From Cristatella mucedo (taxonomy: Eukaryota; Bryozoa; Phylactolaemata; Cristatellidae): 64,000 bases of DNA. The position numbers and the translations under genes are program-made. This document shows, in pieces, positions 24,901-35,240 of this stretch. Below the pieces are notes generated by a model, which was given only the letters and a program-made list of their open reading frames with translations, searched no databases and had not been told where the DNA came from. The stretch's first letter is position 1. Each line of letters starts with the position of its first letter. The stretch is taken from positions 1,005,001 through 1,069,000 of the forward strand of contig WPIO01000075.1 of assembly GCA_009760855.2 (NCBI GenBank), in the 5' to 3' direction.

Positions 24901-26134
24901 CAGCAGCCAGCTAGAGCTGCTTCCTCGGCTGCTGCCTTCGGATAGGATACGCGGCTGTGTTCTCCCTCTGCTAAGCCACATTGAGCTCAGCTAAATCTTT
25001 TTCAGTGGCTTAGCCTCTCTTGTCTAGCGATCGTCTCACTCCTGGCAATTTCTTCCGAATCTCGGGAGTGGCGTTCTGGTGCGTTGACGACACGCCAGAG
25101 AGCGTGCAATGCTGCAGCGACATTCTTACGCGGCTTCTAGCTAATGGATTTCTGAGTGAACACGATCGCCTCTCAAATCGCCGAAGCAGCCTCGCATAAG
25201 AAAACAAGCGCAGCGCACGCGGCTGCCCAAGTCCCACGCTCCTGAGGTTAACTGCTGCCTGGGATTGGCTGCCCACACCACCACCTAGGGCAGCTGCTAC
25301 TCGGAGCCCGAGCCGAAGGCCCTGCGACCGCCCGTAGTCAGCGGAAGCGACGACGAGCGGAAACACTCTTTCACTGCTCTCGGCTATTGAAGCTATCCTT
25401 TTGCCACGAACGGCTGCAATTTGCTATACACCATTGCACTTTTTCGCCTGGGCTCCTTGCCCTCGAGCTAGCGACTGCTTTACTTTTTCATTCGAGCGCT
25501 TCGTCCTCCATATTTCTTGCTTTCAAGCTGCCTTTCCTGCTGCTCGATTGATTGCCATTGCATTGGTTTCAAGATTTTCCCACTCACATCGCGAGGCTGG
25601 CCTGCTGTAAGAGCGTAAGGGTGTAAGCAGTTGCAGCCAGAGCAAACTTAATTAAGGGCATTAGAGAGCCAAAGGGGACACTGTGAACTGACGTAAGACA
25701 ATCTTAATGACAATAAATAAAACAAATGAATAGCACCCTAAGAGAACTAAATCGCTTTCCCAGGCACTTGCGTATTAAACCTTGACTGCGACGGATGGTA
25801 TTTGTGGAACGAACGCGACTGCCCTCCATGGCTCGCCGAATGCCGGCGATAGCCTATGCCGAAGACCAGCCTATCGAAAATGCAGCCGCTGAAAAGCAGG
25901 AACCCGGTCCTAGCCCAACCGGGCCAAAGCCGCGGTAATTTGCAGACGCCAGCGCGCGCTCACAATTTGCGCAGCCTCGGTCCGCCAGCGCCACGGGCAC
26001 TCGGGCCAACAAGCGGCCTTCGCCGGGCACCTGGAGAGCGCTGCAGGGCTGTGCGGCATCTAGCAGCGCGCGCGGGCCACTCGCAGGTCACGCCACCGCC
26101 CGATCGCGTGCACGTAGAGGCTAGCAACCACCAG

Positions 26135-26250
26135 CCAATGGGCTGGAAGCAACTGAATGACGTCACGAAAGCTCCCGCGGCGCTTCGGGCGCTAACTGTA
26201 AATCGCCGGTAGTATAAGACCAACCGCCTTTGCCGCAAGCATCATTCCGC
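26135..26250 (+). promoter_or_regulatory. Core promoter of the TSC22D short form: CCAAT, CRE, TATA, Inr
   Basis: CCAAT stands at 26135-26139, a perfect CRE palindrome TGACGTCA at 26158-26165, TATAAGA at 26214-26220 and an initiator TCATTCC at 26243-26249. The A at 26245 lies 31 bases after the first T of the TATA box, the usual spacing. Relative to that A, the CRE is at about -87 to -80 and the CCAAT box at about -110. No ATG lies between 26245 and the chosen start at 26327. CREB/ATF and NF-Y control is inferred from the sites. Confidence 0.8.
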
Positions 26251-26326
26251 CGTAAAGCTCGCTATCGATATTTGCCACGCTTTGAGTGCGCACTCGGCGG
26301 CGTGCTTCCCGGAAGTGCAATTCGCT

Positions 26327-26427
26327 ATGGTACTGGTACATCCAAGCCGCGGCTCGTCGGGTCAGGCGAACGCCAAGGCTCAGCCGAAGGAACTAGAAGA
26401 ACCGGTCCTTTTCCTGAAAGCGCTAAG
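26327..26427 (+). CDS. TSC22D exon 1 (coding part)
   Basis: Encodes residues 1-33 plus two bases of codon 34 and starts MVLVHPSRGSSGQ. The donor is AAG|GTACGTG. This part is unique to the short isoform in the family, so its sequence need not be conserved. Confidence 0.85.
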
Positions 26428-27413
26428 GTACGTGCACTCTCGCCGGGTCCGGCTCCGCAATCGTGCGGCGTTCGTCGCGCGTCGTGCGGGCGCGTCGAGC
26501 GGTCTTGCTCGTCTTTAACTGCCGATTTTGTTGCAATGCTAAGAAGTCGGCCATTACATCAGACTCCGCGCACGGGGTGATGGAGGGGGCAATCGATTGT
26601 AACGGTCGCCTGCGTCCAGCTGGTTAGAACCGGCTCGGGTGCCTCGGGCGACCGCGAAATCCTGGCTTTTGCTGCCTGCGCGGACTCTTCCCAGCTGGCT
26701 TAAGCAGCTTAAGAGCGATAGCAGTAGCTGCTAACGGTTCGCCGGTGAATGTAAGGCGTGGGCTAACACAAAATGGACTCGCCCTTGTGTTCGAAGCGGC
26801 CAGCTCGCCGTTGCCGCCATCTGCCAAGCTCGCTGGAATGCGGCACAAGGCTTGCATTGTCCCTGCTGCTGCACCGCCGTTTCGCTTCATGGCTTATTCG
26901 TGATGCTTTTGTAGCGCTTCCAGAACGGACGTTGCTATTGACGACAAGATAGAGTTGGCTATGGTAAGCCTGAGAGAGCTGTTGCAACTTGCAAATGCAG
27001 TGGGATGGGGGTAGGGGAGGTTGTGCTAGATCCCTTGCGGCGATTAACCTAACGAGTGCTAGCGGCTTGCTATTCGACTGAGCCTGTTTGCATCATCTAG
27101 CAGCACTGTCAGTGCCCACATTTGTAGTAACGCTTTGGAGGGGGTTGGGGGACGTTGGAAATAGCCTGCTCAGGCCTTTGCACGTTTCTTCCATTGCCAG
27201 GATCTGGCCAAGAGTCACGTGATGCTTGCCGTACGAAAGCAAATAGATGCCCTGCGAAATGAGATCAGGCAGCTACTGGATGCCAAGAGCCGTCTGGAGC
27301 TGGAGAACGGCCTGCTTCGGGCGGCCGTCGCACCAGAGGTGCTCGCTCAGCTCAGAGGGCAGCATCCGTCGGCGACGGCCATTGCGGCAGCGACAGAGCT
27401 AGCCTCGAACTGA
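26327..27413 (+). CDS. TSC22 domain family (TSC22D/GILZ-type) short isoform, three exons
   Basis: Exons 26327-26427, 26915-26963 and 27201-27413 join in phase to give 120 residues. TSC22/GILZ/Bunched proteins are small leucine-zipper regulators that dimerise with one another and act in growth, stress and volume control. Residues 41-50 (AIDDKIELAM) and 51-58 (DLAKSHVM) form the TSC box. Heptad leucines follow at about 68, 75, 82 and 89, with a polar Asn at 86, then the family-typical APEVLAQL. Human short isoforms are about 134-144 residues, so the length fits. The unique N-terminus (33 residues) comes from exon 1. The ATG at 26327 has G at -3 and +4 and is the first after the predicted start site. 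Both introns are GT-AG; the exon 1/2 codon AG|C (Ser34) is split. Longer isoforms would need an upstream exon that I did not find. Confidence 0.94.
26915..26963 (+). CDS. TSC22D exon 2 (49 bases)
   Basis: It is flanked by TTTTGTAG and GTAAGCC and encodes ASRTDVAIDDKIELAM. The matching vertebrate exon is of nearly the same size (52 bases) and content. Two usual residues differ (D for N, L for Q). Confidence 0.93.
27201..27413 (+). CDS. TSC22D exon 3, leucine zipper and stop
   Basis: The acceptor is CCATTGCCAG|GAT. It encodes the second half of the TSC box, the zipper and a short Ala-rich tail, and ends in TGA. No AATAAA is seen in the first several hundred bases after it. Confidence 0.95.
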   Translation, partial: DLAKSHVMLAVRKQIDALRNEIRQLLDAKSRLELENGLLRAAVAPEVLAQLRGQHPSATAIAAATELASN

Positions 27414-29387
27414 CACTTTAAGCCCTCCGAATGTGGGATGCGACAGTTCGAGGACTGTGGCCAGTGCTGGCTTCTGTGCCATCTGACCCAGTCTGGGGGT
27501 GACCTGACCCCGAGGAAGATGGGATTAGAGCCGAGCCAAGCCAAGCGGCAAGGAAAGCCAACTGCTGTCCAAGCAAAGAAGCAGCATGCAAGAAAACCTT
27601 CGCCTGCGAGATATCTGCCGACTTGGTGCAGCTTCTACTAATGCCCCGCGTGACGCTTCACGCATGAGCAATGTATAGATCGGATGTGCTTTTATCAAAT
27701 CGCTTCAGAACGAACCAGGTGCCAGTCCTGTACACACACACACACACACACACGCACGCACACACGCACGCACACACGCACACACACAGATAAATCTGAC
27801 CTTTGTGTGACCCCCTGCTGTCCGGGAGGAGTACTGCTGCTGCTGCAGCCACGCTGAGCTCTGACCATCAGACCGAACAAGAACTACCATTGTTTCGCGT
27901 AGCATGAGAGGATGAGTATCGAAACAGCCACCTGAAGCTGTGCAGTCGGCAGTGAAGCTGCAGTGCAGCTGTCTTATCTGCTTACTCGATGGCATGCAGG
28001 CTCCATGCCTTACATTCAAAGATGTCCGGCTATAAGAAACTCGTCGTGGTGACCGTAACGATTAACACCGAACGGCCGGACTTGCAGCACATGGCTTTGG
28101 CATGGGCATGTTTAATGGGCCCAATACCGTAGCTGCTGCCTCTGTGCATTCAACTGCGACTTTGTGATTGGTAATTTGACCAGGCGAAAGCTGACAACTT
28201 GCACATTGTCTGCTGTCGGCCTTTGAGAAGCTTACTTAAGCTGCCAAGGCATTTTAGGCAGAGTACCGACTGTATTGTGTATTACGCATATAGTAACCAT
28301 CTGAATTTGTAATACACTGCAAACTAATATCAGCTGCTTTCTACTTGGCTGTTGCATCTTCCCATTGCATTCCTCTGAACCATGGGTGATAAATGCTTAA
28401 TTCAGACTCAGCAGTCGGATCTGAACAAAAGTCCCGTGGCAAATGCTGGTCAAAGGAGACTGGTTAAGTGATTCCTATTTGTCACAATAATGAGAGCATA
28501 ATATGAATAATGAAATAGAATAATGAGAGCTTGCTGATCACCGTGTTATGGAGTAGTTGGCACCAGGCAGCTGTTGATGTTTGGATTTTGGCCAACCGCC
28601 ACTTCTCACTCTTGTATACTTAATCAAAACTCTGCTAAGGCCGTCATGCGGCATGACATGATCCTACGACTAATATATTTGGGAAGATATACTCTCACCT
28701 CCAAGTGAACTGTTACAAGTCATTCATTGTTCACCAACGTACCATCTGCAGCTTCTGGGCAGTTTTCAGATAGGCTTCATCTTTGCCTGATAGAGTGATC
28801 TCACAAGTGGTAGCATGGTACCCTGCTCCTTATGCCTCATAACCTGGCATCTACATGGTGGTATCTTCTGGGTATACCACGGGAAGCAGAGGGCTTAGTG
28901 CAAGCGGCTATTTATAGTCATGTCAATTCAGCTTGGACCCGGTGCCAATCGGCTAGAGCAAGCCTCCAGCTAAGGCATTACCCGACTTAGCCAAATACAG
29001 ACATCTTCGCTCCAGCTTGAGCTGCCCGTGCAGCAGCCCCTCCCCCCCCCATCGAATGGTCGCTTTCTTTTTCTTTCATTTTGCTTTCTTGGCCATGTCT
29101 TCCATGTACGCACTCGTGACAGCTGCGTGGCCGCTGCATCCTTGACTTGCCTTGCACGCGGCTGATGGACCGACCGGAGCAGAAAACCTGTGCCAGACAA
29201 ATAGGGGAGCGTGTATATGTAGGCAGTGCTACCAAGCCACGACCAACAAGCACAACAGAACGACTTGCGAAGACCCAGATTTCGTTACTGCCTGAACCTG
29301 AAGGACGGACGGACGTTATGGACGCTAGTGCAGAGTGCTGTCCGTGCTCGCTTAAGATTTCCACTCAGCAGACATCGTTTTCCGCAG
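27414..29387. other. TSC22D 3' flank and intergenic; (CA)n at 27733-27789
   Basis: The first part is probably 3' UTR. A CA/CG microsatellite lies at 27733-27789. From 28,000 to 29,000 the DNA is AT-balanced without recognised genes. Confidence 0.45.
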
Positions 29388-29700
29388 GAACCGTCCAGTG
29401 AGTGGCTCGAGAGGGTGGCAGCAGCATTTGCAGAGGAGTTCCTCACGTCCTCGTTGTCATCGCGAGCAGCAGCCGCTGCATCTGCTGACCGGAATTCTGC
29501 CACTGCAGGGACATCTCGAAATGGCCACCCGCGAGCTTCGGCCTCGAGCTGGTGTCACGTGTCACGGTTTTCACGGCTGAGCGAGTCGCGCTGTCGCGAC
29601 ACGGTCTCCTCGTGCAAGACTGTGCTGCCATCGCATGCTTGCAACAAGTGTGCACGTGCGATGGTGCCGACACGTCAGCCGGTGAGCGCCTGCTCGCTCC
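29388..29700 (+). CDS. Candidate coding exon, unrecognised
   Basis: A pyrimidine-rich acceptor (TTTTCCGCAG ending at 29387) opens a frame starting EPSSEWLERVAAAFAEEF. The frame stays open beyond the CT repeat at 29726 to 29933. The first 35 codons look protein-like (amphipathic, acidic). The remainder, with many Cys, Ser and Arg residues, looks like chance in CpG-rich DNA. No family is recognised and no donor is clear. Confidence 0.22.
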
Positions 29701-29723
29701 ACGCACCACCCACACCACCTCAC

Positions 29724-29725
<2 letters not shown>

Positions 29726-29796
<71 letters not shown>
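29726..29796. repeat. (CT)n microsatellite
   Basis: Pure CT run of about 35 units. Confidence 0.97.
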
Positions 29797-29800
<4 letters not shown>

Positions 29801-30361
29801 TAAGGCACCCGAGGTCTGGGCTCTCGGCTCCAACGGGCCTGAGCCCAGACCTCGGCGCGTGAGGCTGCCGCCTGTAGACGCCGCTGCTCTGATCGCCTGC
29901 CAGCCAGCGGGCGGCGGTGGCAGTCTGCGGTAAACGGACCTCAGGTTCTCTCTGACGTGACGGCCTTGACCCGGTGACCCGGTAGTTGACAGGTCGAGCG
30001 CCCTCGTTCGAAACCACAGCTCTGCCATTCAATGTACTTCCTCCTCACTGCTGCTGCTGCTGATCCTCGATTATTGAATCTACTGGCAGAAAGCTTTCCC
30101 TCCTCAGAAGCCTCTCCGCTGCTGCTCGGCAAGCAGAGCGCATAGGGGGGGAGGGAATCTCGGCTCGCCTCCTGCATCGATGCCCCAAAAGATGGGGGGC
30201 GGAGGGGGGAGGGAACTCGAGCGTTTCGGTGCGAGACACGGCCGCCCACCACCCCACGGGTCTGGCAGCAGCAGGTGCTGTTGGTCCCTGCCGAAGAAGC
30301 AGCTGACGGCTCCTCCTTCCCTCCCTCCCCCCCATCGACCACAGCTCCTTGGCCGAGCTGG
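29797..30361. other. Intergenic, G-rich patches
   Basis: GGGGGG-type runs at 30146-30210 and the opposite C-rich run at 30315-30330. No gene is recognised. Confidence 0.45.
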
Positions 30362-30492
30362 ATTGGTCCAGCGGTTAAGGTGCTCGCTCCGATCAAGGTC
30401 TGGCTGAGGTCGTGGGGTCGAGGCCTGAGGCATATGTGAAGGGCCTGAATAGAGATTCAGTTCTCTTGGGGCGCTATACAAATGAATTCTAT
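30362..30492 (+). mobile_element. SINE family S1 (tRNA-derived)
   Basis: The tRNA-like head carries an A box (TGGTCCAGCGGTTAAGG, from 30365) and a B-box-like GGGGTCGAGGCC (about 30413). Then come CATATGTGAAGGGCCTGAAT and AGAGATTCAGTTCTC, and the tail ends ATACAAATGAATTC. Confidence 0.85.
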
Positions 30493-31927
30493 TTGGCTCA
30501 TATTGTCTCTAATAGATGCTATGCCGGGCTGTGCCGGTCCTTGACCTTGAGCAAGTGCCAGCCAAAAGTGGACCGAGTCCGTGTGGAGGCTGCATACGTG
30601 ATTGAGTGGGTCTCTGATTGACGCTGTCTTGCAAAGCCGCTGCCAAGTAGAATGTTGGCACGATCGGCTTCATATGCAAAAATTCAAGCAGTGGGAAGAG
30701 AAAGACACAGACTATTTATGATTAGACTTGGAGCCTGTTCCCAAGTACAATCCCAGGACAACTGCCCCGTTTGCTCCGGCCTTGCTCGATTCGGTAGATG
30801 ACCTGCTCGGCAGCTCTGCTCTGCTCTGCTCGTGTCATCATTGCCAATCATCCATCTCCAATCACCCAACAGCAATCATCCATATCCAAAGAATTACTAT
30901 CACAAGGCCACTGGCGATTTCTCATTGCTGGTGGTCGTCGTGTCGAATCCCTCCGAGCGCTCCTGCTCCTGAGTCCCCATTGCTACTCTCAGCCCGAGCA
31001 GCAGCGTCCGACTAGAATGCTATGGAGAACGAGGACGTAAAGTGCTGTGCTCAAAGAGAACCTCATCAGCAGCTCACGTTGCCCACGTGACTTGTAGGTG
31101 GCCGAGTTCCCAACCTCGTTGCTAATGTAAAGTCAGCTGCACCTCTTGCATCCTACGTACTCTGCTCCACCACCCAAAATGTAACTCTGATTCCATATTT
31201 TACCTCATCTCTGTTTGCAAACCTATCTATCTATCGGTCTGTCTGTTAATATGTCTACCGATCTATCCGTCTGTCTCTGTTCGTGTGTGTATGTGTCTCT
31301 CTCTCTCCTCTCTGTCTGTGTGTCTCTCCCTCTCCCTGTATCTATATCTGTCTGTCTGTCTCTCTCAGTCCCTTCCTCTCTCACTCTGTCATTTTGTTAT
31401 AGAGAAATACGCATTCCTGAAGCAATTGTGTTCCCTCCTTCAGAGCATTGTCGTTTTTGTTCCTCGAAGTTTTTCTACAAGGTCTTAGCCAGGATTAAGC
31501 CAAATAGTGGCCAAACTTGTTTATAGCCAGCAGGGCCGGAAGTTTAAGGGACAGCTCGCCACCCGGCATGTCTCGTAATGGCTTCCCTAGAGTGTGAGGA
31601 GCTCTACCTCCTACTTCCCACTGTCTTTGCAAAGTGAAATGAACCATGCAAGTTGACCTTTTGTTACTTTATGATTCAAATTCAAGTTGTAAAGCACCTG
31701 AGTTTAAGTTCTCTAATAGCACTTGAAAAACTTGTAATGATTAGTATAACTATTAATTCATTTCTATTTGTTTCTCAGCGGCTAATGTTGAATACTCCTA
31801 TTGGCTGGGATCTACTGAACGGAACGATCGATAGGCCCAACTATTCGAGGAGCAGGGGGAGGCACTTCAGCATATGCACCAGAGCGACCCTAGAATTTGG
31901 CCAATATCACCATGAGGAAATCAAAAC
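30493..31927. other. Intergenic with CT/GTCT-rich patch (31225-31390)
   Basis: A degenerate CTGTCTGT/CTCT region lies at 31225-31390, and an S1/LINE-tail-like piece (GTAAAGCACCTGAGTTTAAG) near 31688. No gene is recognised. Confidence 0.45.
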
Positions 31928-32048
31928 AGGGCTTAGCCCGTGGATCTTCACACGACCCGACCCAGATCATGGGTTCGAGTCCTGCAGCGAGCGATCCTTC
32001 ATTGCTCGCTGCAAGCAGTGGCGATAGTCGTGAAAGCTCTTCCACCAC
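31928..32048 (+). mobile_element. SINE family S2 (tRNA-derived)
   Basis: A clear B box GGGTTCGAGTCC at 31971-31982 is followed by the S2 body GAGCGATCCTTCATTGCTCG and GTGGCGATAGTCGTGAAAGC. Confidence 0.85.
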
Positions 32049-32144
32049 TATGTACAGATTACAATGAGGCTGTTGAATCGGCTACGAACCACATCGCACT
32101 GCATTGAGTCACGTCGCGCTGTCCGTCGTGGGGCCTTGGGTGGG

Positions 32145-32147
<3 letters not shown>

Positions 32148-32224
<77 letters not shown>
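32148..32224. repeat. (CT)n microsatellite
   Basis: Pure CT run, about 38 units. Confidence 0.97.
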
Positions 32225-32227
<3 letters not shown>

Positions 32228-34126
32228 CTGCTTGCTACTCTTGAGCATCGATTAGGTGGATGAGCCGGTCAGATGTGAGAGAGTATGGGCGGCATTAATC
32301 AGTCGGATGGCTGGAGGCAGTGCGGTCAAATTAGCTTGTTGATTAGGTGAATCGGCCAGTGGTGGAGTGATGAGCTCGTCGTCTTCCTACGAATTGCAGC
32401 ATTGCACGGTGATTGTAACTGCTATCAGGGCGGGTCCTCGCTGAAAATGTCTGGCAGATGCAAATTATGCTCCGGCTTGAGATGACTGCTCGCATGGCGT
32501 AGGCAAAAACGTTGAGAACGCTGAGACGAACACCTGCCGCCGGATCATTCCTCCTTTGCGTTCTGCGACAGGATGCTCCGAACAGCCGTCACTTCTGCTG
32601 CTGCTTGAGATAGGGCACGCGCGGTGCTGTTGATCCCGACGGCTGACGCCTGATCGCGACGAGCCACAAGTCTGACTCATCGACGCTGCACATCGGTACT
32701 GAGGGAGGGGCTGGATCTCACCAGCCGTAGTGCAGACAGGCAGCAGCCAACGCCAGAGTCGCATGCTGGAGCAGGTGCCCGAGCGTGTCACACCCAAAAA
32801 CAGCAAAGTGCTGTGCGTACAACCTTGTCTCACCCTTTCCCTGGCGAGCCCTGCAATCGCTGTAATCGCTCCAAAGACGCAAGCGCCACTGGCCGGCAAT
32901 TTGCCTCAGGTTCCTGCTGATGTGCAATCGGTGCTCTACTGCAGTGCTGGACCTTCTGCTTGCCACACCTCGGGAGACCTCGGGCATCATGAGCAGGGAC
33001 CACGCCTGCTTATGCCGACTCTTTGTGATAATGATAATACGTCGTTTAAACAAATTGGTGCTTGCTTATGCCTCAGAGGCAAGTAAGCAGTTACGTAACC
33101 CATTGCAGGATCGCTCTCTGCACCTGCGTCCGGCTCGCCTGCCGTTTCTGTTGCTGCTGGTGAATGCGGCACCAAAATGCGTGCTCCACTCTCGCTCACT
33201 CGGGGAGCCCCCTCCCCTGCTGAAATCGAGCGTGCATACCCAGACCAGCCATGGCTCAAGTATTTCTAGAATCTGGGAATTTCCAGACAATGACCCACGG
33301 ATGAGTAAGCCTATCGGCGCTTGCTGACGAAAAATGTGCTCATGTACACTGCCTGCAGATAGCTGAGAACGTTCGACACCAACCTTCTAAGCCACTCACA
33401 AGTCTCTTAATGTATAAATGTTTGGACTAACTTTCCTTGAACTAAGAATGGCTATGCTATTACGTTCGTCTCCGGGGTTGTACCCGGGCCTTTGGAAGGC
33501 AAGTATCTTCACGATAGCCCCTGTTTTGAAAACGGAGGACGCTTCAATTGTTTTAGGGCAATGTTATTCAAAGTACAATTCTTCGGCGATTTCAAATGTT
33601 ATTTATTCAAGTAATTATCTTGAATTTCAACCTGAAGTAACTTTATTTTTCCTAAAAACGGGTGCATTGAAACTACTTCTGGTGAACCGGATGCTAACTG
33701 ACCTAGAACGTCCAGGTTCCAGCATTGTGTCAACTGAACAATTGAAGGGAAACCCTTAAACGAGCGCTCATATCTTGACGTATCAAGTCCGTATGTATAA
33801 TGTGGGCGTGTCCCTTTGACAGCAGTGGACGGTTAGAGGCGTTCACAGGCAGCCGCGACCGCGACGTACCGACCGACGGCTCTCCGGCCTAGTGCTCAAA
33901 TCTCAGCTCAAATGCTGATGATCGAAGTCTGTAATCGAAACTGATTTAATTGAATTATTATATATTAATATATTGAATACTTATTAAGTATAATTATTAT
34001 AATATAATTAAACTGAAATAATGTAAGCCTATTTCGCTTCGTCGGCTTTGATGCCGTCGGCCTCGACGGCCATCGATTATTGCACACTCGCTTCCTATCT
34101 GCTGCAGCGTCCACGATCCGCGAACG
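32225..34126. other. Intergenic; AT-rich palindromic patch at 33945-34020
   Basis: No gene is recognised. A 113-residue frame at 33418-33759 (+) in AT-richer DNA lacks features. Bases 33945-34020 are nearly pure A/T with self-complementary TATTAATATA pieces. Confidence 0.4.
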
Positions 34127-34522
34127 ATGGCTACCGGTCATAACCCGCCGGTGTATATCTCGCGCTACCGTTTCATTGGCGGAGAGTGGGCGCTAGCCGT
34201 TAACCAGCTGCTTTCTAGCGCCGCCGACGATCGAGACGCCAAGGAGGAACGGCGAAACGTTATCGTGGCATTTCCGAGTCAGCTAGCTAAGCTATCCGGC
34301 GGCACGGTTCGCACTTTCGCTCCATCGCACATCGGCGATCGTCAAGCGATAGACGATCGCTCCAGCAGCTCCGCTCGTCGCGGACGCTCCCCTTCCTGTA
34401 GCGATGAGGTCCCGATCCTTTCCTTCAGTCGGATGAAGGACGTAGGCGTTACGTACTCGACGTGCCGAAATGACGCGCTCCCCGCGCGCCTTTCTCGTCT
34501 CAGTCCTCAGAGAGGAAAGTAG
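34127..34522 (+). CDS. Unrecognised 131-residue frame in a CpG-rich block
   Basis: An ATG with a good context opens MATGHNPPVYISRYRFIGG and the frame runs to a TAG. High CpG content lowers stop frequency, so chance is a fair explanation. An inverted CCAAT (ATTGG, near 34176) suggests the block may instead be a promoter. Confidence 0.2.
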   Translation: MATGHNPPVYISRYRFIGGEWALAVNQLLSSAADDRDAKEERRNVIVAFPSQLAKLSGGTVRTFAPSHIGDRQAIDDRSSSSARRGRSPSCSDEVPILSFSRMKDVGVTYSTCRNDALPARLSRLSPQRGK

Positions 34523-34604
34523 TCGCTCGCGGGAGAAGCCGAAAGCGAGCATCGCGCGCGCGATGAAAAACGGGCGGCCGTCGTTTTTCAGCTAAAAAAA
34601 ATCA

Positions 34605-34712
34605 CTCGCCATCCAATTGAATTTCCCTTTGCAGCAAATGTAAAGCGCCTAGAGAGAGATTGAGTTCTCTGAGGGTGCTTTATCAAGTGCATTATTATTA
34701 TTATTATTATTA
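34605..34712 (+). mobile_element. LINE family 1, 3' end
   Basis: ATTTCCCTTTGCAGCAAATG, a near-consensus stem-loop and a (TTA)n tail ending at about 34712. Confidence 0.9.
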
Positions 34713-35105
34713 AACGGGCTCTTTTTTCGGGCGGTGCACATATTGCTTCAATCGTTGCCGCAGAAGCCGCTCCTCTACTGGCCGTTTACACCTTCAAAAA
34801 AGGTCACCCACACTTTCAAGGTCGAATGCTGTTCCTTTAAACAGTAGGTTATGGCTGCTGGCAAACTCGCTCTCCAATGACTGAGAGAGAATGTTGGCGC
34901 GTCCTTGCCGTCACTTGGTTCCGCCCCTCCAGCTGACGTTCCATCCGCCCAACTGGCGCGCTTCTTGCCAGCAAGTGACGTTTCCTAGCAGCGAAACTCA
35001 CTTTCTGCCGGCACGTTAACCTGCACGCACGCTATCCACTCTCTTCTCTCTTATCTCCACGTGCTCCGGAGCAGCACGCACGACGGCCACTACATCAGTA
35101 TGTGC
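34713..35105. other. Intergenic
   Basis: Nothing recognised. Confidence 0.4.
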
Positions 35106-35240
35106 GCTCGCTCGCTTTTGTTGCCTGTATGCGATACAACACATCGCTGTCGTTGACAACGCAACAGCTCGCTCGTGTTGCATGTATGCGATAAAATACA
35201 TCGCCGTCGTCGACAACGCAACAGCTCGCTCGTGTTGGGG
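35106..35240. repeat. Tandem repeat, 57-base unit, two copies plus partial
   Basis: Units start at about 35110, 35167 and 35224 (GCTCGCTCGTGTTG...GACAACGCAACA). Because 57 is a multiple of three, a minus-strand frame shows a 19-residue repeat (HERAVALSTTAM), but there is no other sign of coding. Confidence 0.85.

Larger units (their letters stand above)
22546..26100. other. Intergenic upstream of the TSC22D gene
   Basis: No gene is recognised. Notable: a hairpin with 12-base arms at 24304-24344, a G run at about 24639, a (CAG)n/(CGG)n patch at 24855-24900 and a SINE/LINE-type tail in reverse at about 25710-25775. CpG content rises after 25,850. An upstream exon for a long TSC22 isoform was looked for and not found. 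Confidence 0.4.

Noticed and set aside
31971-31982. True tRNA genes at the GGTTCGAGTCC B boxes
   Set aside because: No cloverleaf with a matching acceptor stem; body and tail match the other SINE copies.
33780-33900. Possible ribosomal RNA fragment (TTAGAGGCGTTCA)
   Set aside because: Only about 12 bases resemble large-subunit rRNA; the rest does not follow.
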